The notes beneath the pieces were generated by a model. That model saw nothing but the letters and a program-made list of their open reading frames with translations. It was not told the DNA's origin and did not search any database. Both the position numbers and the translations under genes were made by a program. Positions 1 to 5,117 of a DNA stretch of 5,117 nucleotides are shown here, piece by piece. The stretch's first letter is position 1. Every line of letters begins with the position of its first letter. The DNA lies in NCBI GenBank assembly GCA_031266315.1, contig JAISBG010000626.1, positions 1 to 5,117 on the forward strand, read 5' to 3'. Origin of the DNA: Planctomycetaceae bacterium (lineage in GTDB: Bacteria > Planctomycetota > Planctomycetia > Pirellulales > Thermoguttaceae).

Positions 1-1
1 T

Positions 2-15
2 GCCCCTAAAGGGGC
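2..15. other. Small GC-rich hairpin downstream of the gene cluster, possible terminator stem
   Basis: GCCCC (2-6) and GGGGC (11-15) form a perfect 5-bp stem with a TAAA loop, about 63 bases past the last stop codon in the direction of transcription. A minus-strand terminator would need a T-run to the left of base 1, which is outside the window, so the terminator reading is only possible. Confidence 0.4.
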
Positions 16-43
16 GAGGGAAAAACTTGCAATCCTACTGAAC

Positions 44-78
44 TCTCCACTCTCAACTATCCACTATCCACTATTCCC
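44..78. repeat. Heptamer tandem repeat, five units, abutting the stop codon
   Basis: Five consecutive 7-mers can be read: TCTCCAC, TCTCAAC, TATCCAC, TATCCAC and TATTCCC. The last touches the first base of the stop codon (78-80) of the pseudo-histidine-kinase gene. This resembles the short tandem heptamer repeats that several bacterial genomes carry between genes. No coding sequence is visible from 1 to 77. Confidence 0.7.
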
Positions 79-1679
79 TACATTTCGATTGGAAAAACCG
101 CCGTACATTTGTTACCATGTCCGGCGTTGCTTTGAAAGGTGACCGCTGCTTTCAACAACTGCACAAATGCCGCCGCAATACTCGAACCAAAATCAAAACG
201 GAATATCGGTTTGCCGTAACTCTCCGGCGAAAATGCCAAACCGCTATTGTAAAAATCATTGAGTTGCCCGATTTCCTTTTCCATCGGTATTTCGCTCGTG
301 TCCAAAATAATCCAGCATAATTGCGAATTCGAAATATAACACGTTATCTTGATATGACCGTCCCGAACACGATCCATTGTCAACTTCAATAACTCTTCCA
401 AAACATATTGGATTTTCACGCGGTCACCGCAAACCAAATTCGGTATTTCGGAAACCGTATCAATTCGGAATTTAATATCCGGTTTTTCCCAAAGATATTG
501 TTGGCAAATATCACGAAGATCATGAATCAACTGTTGCGGCGAAAACTCGTCCCGCCGAATCTCTAACTGATTCCATTCCAAATCAATAAATGTCCGTATA
601 TTTTTCAACACCTTCTCCAACTTTTTATAATCCCACAACATCTTTTCTAAGGTAATGCTGTTCGCCAGCCGAAATTCCTGAACCGCTGACGGATCAGAAA
701 TATTCGGTAACTCAAAGAATTGCCGACCTAGCAGGTAAGACGATTCAAGGATCGGTATCAACGGTTTCTTAAATTCCGAATCCACCTGACGAATCAAATA
801 ATTCCGTTCAACCGATTTCTCCTCCGCAACCATTTTTACCGCAATCAATTGATCCAATGTCTGTTCAAAAGACACAATCCGATGTTCCCGCAAATTTTTC
901 ACCATAATCCGCCGCCGAACCAGAACAATCTGCATCGCAAAAAAGAAAAATAAAAAACTACAGAAAAATAAATGAGGCAATATCCGCGAATATAAAAATT
1001 CCTGTTGCCAATCCTGTTCCCGTATCGTCAGACATAATACCGTGTCAATTTCCCCGTCACGTTCAAACAACGGCACCGCATAAATCAATCGGTTTTCCCC
1101 GTAATCCGTCCGTTTCACAATACCAATCGCACTCTCTCGCAAAAACGCAGACGCAATCGGTTGTGGAAGAGCAGGTTGACCAAATATCCGCTCCAACGGA
1201 ATCGGCTGCCAACGTTCCGGTTCCTGCTGCGAATCCAACAACGGTGTTGTCAAGTTCAGAAACAAAAACGATTCCGAATCCAATGATGTTTGCGGTTGCC
1301 GCACCAAATAAATCGAAAAAATTAACGAATCATTCTTTTCACAATCCCGTAAATAATTGTAAATCCATAACGTATTGTCGGATTGAGAGTCGGACGGAAC
1401 AGATTGAACACGGTTACTCAACACATGAACACAATGTTGAGAGATATTCCGGTAAACATTCGTATGGGTTGTAACCACTTTTCTATAAGAATAATGAATA
1501 TAGAACAAACCAAGAAAAAGAAATACCAAAAAAATAATCCATGCCAACACAAAAGATTTTCGGTGAATCCGTTCCTTGCAAAACGTCCAAGTTAAAAACG
1601 CCATAAGTAAACTGCTAATTACCACCACAACAACTACAGCGATTGTCGAAAAAAGAATGACAGTAATCGTTTTAATCAT
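78..1679 (-). CDS. Membrane-anchored sensor histidine kinase-like protein lacking catalytic motifs (probable pseudo-histidine kinase)
   Basis: The 533 residues are arranged like a sensor kinase. Two hydrophobic segments (about 7-30 and 43-63) precede a probable extracytoplasmic domain (64-233). Its RLIYAVPLFERDGEIDTVL strand pair resembles PDC/Cache sensors. A third membrane segment (234-256) leads to a charged helical linker. At 299-307, VDSEFKKPL sits where HisKA domains have MSHELRTPL, placing Ser301 at the phosphoacceptor His. The C-terminal domain (378-533) keeps the ATPase-domain outline: CGDRVKIQYVLEELL at 417-431 and an ending in TAVFPIEM. However, the two N-box Asn are Glu429 and Leu433, G1 reads DTSEIP (460-465), and no GxGLG box remains. 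The frame is intact and ends where a HATPase domain normally ends. The start overlaps the upstream gene as ATGATTAA and has AAGGAG 10 bases upstream. Autokinase activity is unlikely; a role as ligand-sensing partner of a true kinase is inference. A highly diverged HATPase fold that still binds nucleotide is possible. Confidence 0.8.
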   Translation of the reverse strand: MIKTITVILFSTIAVVVVVVISSLLMAFLTWTFCKERIHRKSFVLAWIIFLVFLFLGLFYIHYSYRKVVTTHTNVYRNISQHCVHVLSNRVQSVPSDSQSDNTLWIYNYLRDCEKNDSLIFSIYLVRQPQTSLDSESFLFLNLTTPLLDSQQEPERWQPIPLERIFGQPALPQPIASAFLRESAIGIVKRTDYGENRLIYAVPLFERDGEIDTVLCLTIREQDWQQEFLYSRILPHLFFCSFLFFFFAMQIVLVRRRIMVKNLREHRIVSFEQTLDQLIAVKMVAEEKSVERNYLIRQVDSEFKKPLIPILESSYLLGRQFFELPNISDPSAVQEFRLANSITLEKMLWDYKKLEKVLKNIRTFIDLEWNQLEIRRDEFSPQQLIHDLRDICQQYLWEKPDIKFRIDTVSEIPNLVCGDRVKIQYVLEELLKLTMDRVRDGHIKITCYISNSQLCWIILDTSEIPMEKEIGQLNDFYNSGLAFSPESYGKPIFRFDFGSSIAAAFVQLLKAAVTFQSNAGHGNKCTAVFPIEM

Positions 1680-2640
1680 TTGAGTCCTGCTCCTTGTTCA
1701 ACGACAACGGCAATAATAACCGCAATGCCGCCGGAACGGTTTGAATATGAAATTGCCGATCATACAAATAAACAACCGTGTCCATCGCCATAAAAACCGG
1801 TTCAATGGTTTCGGCTTTAATGTTCATGCAATGCCGGTATTGAATAAAATGACGGGCATATTCGTTGTCGGCAATAAGCCCTTTCCAGTAAATACGACTC
1901 ATCTTCAAAATCCCCAAAAACGACAACTTATGCACAAACACCAAATCAACTAAACCATCGTCAATTTTGGCTTGCGGGGCGCAGAGGCTGCCTGTTCCGT
2001 ATTTCCGCGTGTTGGCAAACGCAACAACCGAATAGGGATTTTCATAGTTCGCGTAACCATTAACACAAAGCCGAATCGTTTTCGGTTGAGTGTCGAACAG
2101 CAACAAGAAAAAATGAAACCAACGACGAAACCATTGTTGGTTCAGACGGAAAAAAGAACACCAACGGCAAAACCGAATGAATTGTAATCCAAACCACGAA
2201 AGATTCGTATCCATGCCCAGATAAGCAACCGTAATACAATTCCGGTTATTGATTTTCAACAAATCAACATCAACCGCTTGACCTTTTAACAACTCATCAA
2301 TCTTGGTTAATTTCGACGCGGTTAAATTCGGAAACGAACTGAAAAAATCGTAATTCCCATCGCACGGAAAATATCCCAACTCGACTCCATTGATTCCAAA
2401 AAGACCGTTTACGGAAAAATGTAAACTTTCCAGATTGCCGCAAACAATCACACGGATTGGACGTTCATGAATTTCGTGCAGACGCTTCCGCACCACTTCT
2501 TCCTCTTCGCCCAGAAAACGAGTGTACACCAATTCGTAATCCAGATTGTCGCGCTGACAAACCGCGCGTATCTCTTCTGCCGTTGCCGTAAAAGGAACAC
2601 TCTGAACCAAATCTGTTTTCACCAAAAAAAGATATTTCAT
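1672..2640 (-). CDS. Diacylglycerol kinase/YegS-like lipid kinase fold protein with degenerate active site (probable pseudokinase)
   Basis: The 322 residues match the full length and layout of bacterial diacylglycerol/sphingosine-type lipid kinases. Fold landmarks remain: VNGL at 77-80, VDLLKIN at 125-131 followed by a YLGMDTNL segment, and YGTGSLCAPQAKIDDGLVDL at 214-233. The C-terminal strand ends in VPAALRLLLP (302-311). Catalytic landmarks are replaced. The GGDGT loop aligns without gaps to GNLES at 68-72, the GTGND loop reads DGNYD at 94-98, and the usual DGE near the C-terminus is DTV at 287-289. The N-terminal NPxSG is also absent. Residues 146-183 are rich in Trp, Phe and Arg and could sit on a membrane surface. 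The ATG start gives the expected first strand (MKYLFLVK), though no clear Shine-Dalgarno precedes it. The 3' end overlaps the next gene by 8 bp. The fold is fairly secure; lack of lipid kinase activity is inferred from the motifs. It may bind a lipid or nucleotide as a sensor. Confidence 0.8.
   Translation of the reverse strand: MKYLFLVKTDLVQSVPFTATAEEIRAVCQRDNLDYELVYTRFLGEEEEVVRKRLHEIHERPIRVIVCGNLESLHFSVNGLFGINGVELGYFPCDGNYDFFSSFPNLTASKLTKIDELLKGQAVDVDLLKINNRNCITVAYLGMDTNLSWFGLQFIRFCRWCSFFRLNQQWFRRWFHFFLLLFDTQPKTIRLCVNGYANYENPYSVVAFANTRKYGTGSLCAPQAKIDDGLVDLVFVHKLSFLGILKMSRIYWKGLIADNEYARHFIQYRHCMNIKAETIEPVFMAMDTVVYLYDRQFHIQTVPAALRLLLPLSLNKEQDSND
1690..1695 (-). promoter_or_regulatory. Shine-Dalgarno for the pseudo-histidine-kinase gene, inside the end of the preceding gene
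   Basis: AAGGAG on the minus strand lies 10 bases before the ATG at 1679-1677, within the last codons of the lipid-kinase-like gene. Together with the 8-base overlap (ATGATTAA, 1679-1672) it decides this start and implies translational coupling of the two proteins. A weaker AGGA occurs closer to the start. Confidence 0.7.
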
Positions 2641-2647
2641 GTTCGTT

Positions 2648-2670
2648 CTATAAATACTATAAATATAAAT
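2648..2670 (-). repeat. AT-rich 9-bp direct repeat in the leader of the lipid-kinase-like gene
   Basis: CTATAAATA occurs twice in tandem (2648-2656 and 2657-2665), followed by a partial third TATAAAT (2664-2670). On the minus strand it reads TATTTATAG twice, ending 7 bases before the ATG. It may be a promoter-proximal or operator site, or an unstructured ribosome entry region in place of a Shine-Dalgarno. Function is not demonstrable from sequence; simple AT bias could also explain it. Confidence 0.45.
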
Positions 2671-2673
2671 ATG

Positions 2674-2705
2674 GGTGGGCGATCCGCTCGCTGAGCGGTC
2701 GCGCC
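2674..2705 (+). repeat. Hairpin unit 1 (stem CCGCTC/GAGCGG, loop GCT)
   Basis: A perfect 6-bp stem, CCGCTC (2684-2689) and GAGCGG (2693-2698), closes on a GCT loop. It can extend through GA/TC with a one-base T bulge, then into flanking G/C-rich arms. It lies about 35-65 bases upstream of the lipid-kinase-like start codon, so it would fall in that gene's leader or in the intercistronic RNA. Confidence 0.8.
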
Positions 2706-2763
2706 GATTGAGTCTTCATTTTGCCGCTATTAATCTGATTCACTTTCACTGTCGGCGAAAATA

Positions 2764-2795
2764 GGTGGGCGATCTGCCCGCTGGGCGGTCGCGCC
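2764..2795 (+). repeat. Hairpin unit 2 (stem CTGCCC/GGGCGG, loop GCT)
   Basis: This unit has the same layout as unit 1. The stem is CTGCCC (2774-2779) and GGGCGG (2783-2788) around GCT. Relative to unit 1, one T-A pair has become C-G on both sides. A second pair has become T-G, a wobble that would still pair as U-G in RNA transcribed in the + sense. Confidence 0.8.
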
Positions 2796-2834
2796 AGTTG
2801 AGCTTTCATTTTGCCGTCATTAATCTGATTCACT

Positions 2835-2878
2835 GTCGGCTATCGCCGACGCGACCTTTCAGCGAAAGGTCGCCCACC
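2835..2878 (-). repeat. Hairpin unit 3, inverted, with an adjacent second stem-loop
   Basis: GCGACCTTTC (2851-2860) and GAAAGGTCGC (2864-2873) form a perfect 10-bp stem with a 3-base loop. Read on the minus strand, this is GGTGGGCGA then CTTTC-type stem, GCT, complementary stem, TCGCG, the same family as units 1 and 2. Immediately beside it, GTCGGC (2835-2840), TATC and GCCGAC (2845-2850) form a second perfect stem. There is no T-run on either side, so neither looks like a classical intrinsic terminator. Unit 3 is the first structure an RNA polymerase meets after the hybrid kinase stop codon, and may stabilise that 3' end. Confidence 0.8.
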
Positions 2879-2907
2879 TTATGCTTACTCACTCCTTATG
2901 TTTATTG

Positions 2908-5117
2908 TCAATCACACTGACATAATTCCTTCAACAATTGAACGGCGTGTTTGTAATCGAATTGTGTAATACTCATTTGAATCTCTTCAATTTTTTTAAT
3001 CAATTCTGGCGGCAAGGATTCCAACGAAATTCGTTTTAATAATTGTGCGGCTTGATCGGTGTCGTAGCCTTCCAATACGATGCGTGCTTCATTCATGAGG
3101 GAATGTAATTCCTCGTCGGTTAATTCGGCGGGCGTAGTGTCGGATTTCGGCTCTTTCGGCGGGACAATCAACTGTAACATAATGTCAACATCTGTCAACA
3201 CTGATTGGAATATTTGGAGATATTGATTGATATTTTTACGAATCGTTTCATAATCTTCCTGTTTTCCGGCGGCTTCCAATTCGGCAGCAAGCGCGGCAAG
3301 TTGATTCGCTCCAATAATTTTCGCAAGACTCTTCACCGAATGAACTTCAATAATCAAGTCTTGCCAACGTTCTTCCTGACAAAATGTATGCGCGGAACGG
3401 AAATTTTCAGGAGCGTGAAACCGGAATGATTCAAGAACATGAAAATAGTTGTTCATATTGCCGTTGACGAACTGCAATCCTTCCAAAACATTAACATGCG
3501 GCAATTGCAGTTTCGATAACATCTCAATACTAACAGACGAAGATTCCTCTGAAACAGCGAATGTTCTGTTGGACGTTTCCAGCGACAATTGTTTTTCTGA
3601 CGGAATCCATTGTTTCAGAATGGTATTCAGATGCGCCAAATGGATTGGTTTGGCAATGTAATCATTGAAACCGTTGTGGAGATATTCTTCTCTCATGTTG
3701 ACCAAAGCGTTGGCGGTGGCGACAATAATCGGAATTTTTTTGAAATAAGATTCATCAACCTGAACAAAAGTATCGCTGCTATTGTCAACACGGTTGTTCT
3801 TTTTGGGGAAACACCGTAATTTTCTTCCCGAAAGTTTACGAATCAGTTTCATGGTCTGCAAACCGTCAAGATCAGGCATCATTTGATCCATCAAGACAAG
3901 ATCGAAATATTCCTTTCCCAAAATATTGATGGCTTCGCGCCCGCTACTGACCGACAAAACTTCACAACCGTAAGGTTCAAGTAATCCTTCCCAAACGAGC
4001 AAGTTGGTGAAATTATCGTCAACAACCAAGATTCGTGTTGACGGTGCGGTAAACTGTTCAAAAACACCGTCAATCCGTTCTATTTCATTATGCTGTAGTT
4101 GTTTGGTCTGTACTAATTGTTTCTGTTGCCAGTTACGTAAGAGTTGTTTTGTTTCGGTTCCGTCCAGCACTGCCGTCAATACTTCCGCAAGAACTGCCGA
4201 TAAAACCGGTTTTGTAAGAAATAAATCAACATGAGAATGAATGGGATTGGCGGTGTTCAGGGATTCGCCGATAGGAACGAATAATATGATGGTTGTTTGG
4301 CTTTGTTGCGGAACAGCCCCGATAGTGCGCGGGAATATTCCGTCCGCAACCACTTTTTCTAAATCGAAAACAGCATGGTCTGCCAGAACAAAACGGGGAG
4401 GAAAATCAGGATTGAACGATTCCTTTGCCGCCCGAATGGTAGAAAACGCCGAAACGTCCATATTCCACGATTGCAGTTGCGATGTTAACGCATCGAGCAA
4501 AACAAGATTGCCGGCAATAACAAACACCGGAACTCCACTGAAAAGCAGATGATCAAACGGTACATTGATGGACGGTTCTTTGAGAGGTGTTTCTGTGACG
4601 GGGAACGGAATTTCAAACCAGAAATCCGATCCTTCGCCTTCAACACTTTCAACACCAACAATTCCACCCATCTGATAAATTAAATCTTTTGAAATCGCCA
4701 AACCAAGTCCGGTTCCGCCGAAACGTCGGGCAAACGAAGAATCAATTTGCGAAAACGAAGTAAACAAACTGTCTTTCCGAGATTTCGGAATACCAATTCC
4801 CGAATCAATCACATCAAACCGGAGTCGTTGGCGTACCGGAACACGCCAATCATTCACTTCAACCACCTCAATCATTAACCGGACTCCGCCTTCTGAGGTA
4901 AATTTAATGGCGTTTCCAATAAAGTTGACCAGAATTTGCCGAATACGGCTCGCATCACCCACAACATTTTGCGGAATTTTCGTCCGAAACACTTCACACA
5001 ATTCAAGCCGTTTACTAAGTGCAGTCAGCGCAAAAATACCAAACACGGAATCAATAAGTTCCGGTAAGTTAAATTCGTAAGATTCTATTTCGAGTTTGCC
5101 CGCTTCGATTTTTGAAA
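2908..5117 (-). CDS. Hybrid sensor histidine kinase, 5'-truncated by window edge (HATPase - degenerate REC - REC - Hpt - tail)
   Basis: This is a phosphorelay kinase that autophosphorylates and passes phosphate His-Asp-His. Only 735 residues are visible, numbered here from the first complete codon at the right edge. They open with SKIEAGKLEIE, the sequence that normally follows the HisKA helices, so the H-box lies beyond 5117. The GTG at 5044-5046 is inside this conserved stretch and is not the start. The HATPase domain is intact: N-box Asn64 and Asn68, G1 DSGIGIP at 104-110, an F-box, and G2 GGTGLGLAISK at 133-143. A degenerate receiver follows at about 195-318. A canonical receiver spans about 361-504, with Asp366/Asp367, phospho-Asp410, Thr467 and Lys489, and an insertion at about 428-460. 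The Hpt domain (about 535-650) has His592 in HSVKS. The tail (655-735) is helical. The stop is TGA. The family assignment is firm; the stimulus and output are unknown. Confidence 0.95.
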   Translation of the reverse strand, partial: SKIEAGKLEIESYEFNLPELIDSVFGIFALTALSKRLELCEVFRTKIPQNVVGDASRIRQILVNFIGNAIKFTSEGGVRLMIEVVEVNDWRVPVRQRLRFDVIDSGIGIPKSRKDSLFTSFSQIDSSFARRFGGTGLGLAISKDLIYQMGGIVGVESVEGEGSDFWFEIPFPVTETPLKEPSINVPFDHLLFSGVPVFVIAGNLVLLDALTSQLQSWNMDVSAFSTIRAAKESFNPDFPPRFVLADHAVFDLEKVVADGIFPRTIGAVPQQSQTTIILFVPIGESLNTANPIHSHVDLFLTKPVLSAVLAEVLTAVLDGTETKQLLRNWQQKQLVQTKQLQHNEIERIDGVFEQFTAPSTRILVVDDNFTNLLVWEGLLEPYGCEVLSVSSGREAINILGKEYFDLVLMDQMMPDLDGLQTMKLIRKLSGRKLRCFPKKNNRVDNSSDTFVQVDESYFKKIPIIVATANALVNMREEYLHNGFNDYIAKPIHLAHLNTILKQWIPSEKQLSLETSNRTFAVSEESSSVSIEMLSKLQLPHVNVLEGLQFVNGNMNNYFHVLESFRFHAPENFRSAHTFCQEERWQDLIIEVHSVKSLAKIIGANQLAALAAELEAAGKQEDYETIRKNINQYLQIFQSVLTDVDIMLQLIVPPKEPKSDTTPAELTDEELHSLMNEARIVLEGYDTDQAAQLLKRISLESLPPELIKKIEEIQMSITQFDYKHAVQLLKELCQCD

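Larger units (their letters stand above)
2671..2834 (+). repeat. Imperfect tandem duplication, 90-bp period
   Basis: Bases 2671-2744 align without gaps to 2761-2834. I count 10 mismatches in 74 columns, and all ten are transitions. After column 74, unit one carries six extra bases (TTCACT) before GTCGGC, then a short GAAAATA linker to unit two. Both units contain the hairpin plus about 40 bases of AT-richer spacer with an identical TAATCTGATTCACT. Confidence 0.9.
2674..2878. repeat. Composite intergenic repeat bounded by 9-bp inverted repeats; three hairpin units
   Basis: This element fills most of the gap between the hybrid kinase and the lipid-kinase-like gene. It begins with GGTGGGCGA (2674-2682) and ends with the exact reverse complement TCGCCCACC (2870-2878). 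GGTGGGCGA occurs again at 2764-2772. Three hairpin units share the scheme GGTGGGCGA, optional T, stem, GCT, complementary stem, TCGCG. Units one and two are in + orientation and unit three is in − orientation. TATG is found just outside both ends (2670-2673 and 2880-2883), a weak hint of target duplication. The region has no ORF and no transposase, so it looks like a REP- or MITE-type non-autonomous element. It is transcribed if the three genes form one transcript. Confidence 0.75.

Noticed and set aside
1163..1474. A 103-codon open frame on the + strand, antisense to the sensor-kinase-like gene
   Set aside because: It lies wholly inside a recognisable minus-strand gene, has low-complexity composition, no known motif and no ribosome site, so it is a shadow frame.
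78..1679. Pseudogene status for the sensor-kinase-like gene
   Set aside because: The 533-codon frame is uninterrupted, ends at the normal domain boundary and has a coupled start with a Shine-Dalgarno; only catalytic residues are lost.
2656..2661. A −10 promoter box (TATAGT on the minus strand) ahead of the lipid-kinase-like gene
   Set aside because: No convincing −35 lies 16-18 bases upstream, and the match sits within an AT-rich direct repeat where chance hits are likely.
2851..2873. Rho-independent terminator after the hybrid kinase
   Set aside because: The 10-bp stem is strong, but neither strand has a T-run after it, and the same stem family recurs in both orientations, which fits a repeat element better.
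2674..2878. CRISPR array
   Set aside because: There are only two direct units plus one inverted, the repeats themselves are long and imperfect, and there are no uniform spacers or cas genes.
4241..4552. A 103-codon open frame on the + strand, antisense to the hybrid kinase
   Set aside because: It sits entirely opposite the degenerate receiver coding region and shows no family features.

Overview
The window is about 5.1 kb of bacterial DNA of moderate-to-low GC. All three genes lie on the minus strand, so transcription runs from right to left. No rRNA, tRNA, CRISPR array or transposase is visible. No gene fixes the taxon. The large hybrid histidine kinase, the periplasmic sensor style and the structured intergenic repeats would suit a Gram-negative environmental or gut-associated bacterium with many two-component genes. 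Planctomycetota is my guess, at low confidence.

Layout, in transcription order. (1) 5117-2908: the 3' part of a hybrid sensor kinase, running off the right edge. It has the end of the dimerisation/H-box helices, an intact ATPase domain, a degenerate receiver, an intact receiver with an insertion, an Hpt domain and a helical tail. Its phosphoacceptor His and any sensor lie outside the window. (2) 2907-2641: a 267-bp gap filled mostly by three copies of a hairpin repeat, two direct and one inverted. (3) 2640-1672: a protein with the diacylglycerol kinase/YegS lipid-kinase fold whose nucleotide-binding and catalytic motifs are replaced. (4) 1679-78: a membrane-anchored protein built like a sensor histidine kinase in which the phosphoacceptor His, both N-box Asn and the glycine boxes are replaced. 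It overlaps the preceding gene by 8 bp and has its own Shine-Dalgarno. (5) 77-1: a heptamer tandem repeat and a small GC-rich hairpin.

The point of most interest is the coupled pair. An apparent pseudo-lipid-kinase and an apparent pseudo-histidine-kinase are translationally linked, both with intact full-length frames, directly downstream of an intact phosphorelay kinase. Intact frames with lost catalytic residues suggest maintained non-catalytic roles, such as ligand or lipid sensing, or modulation of a true kinase like the upstream one. That role is inference. The second point is the hairpin repeat family: its three stems differ in sequence but stay self-complementary around a constant GCT loop, which points to selection or propagation as a structure.
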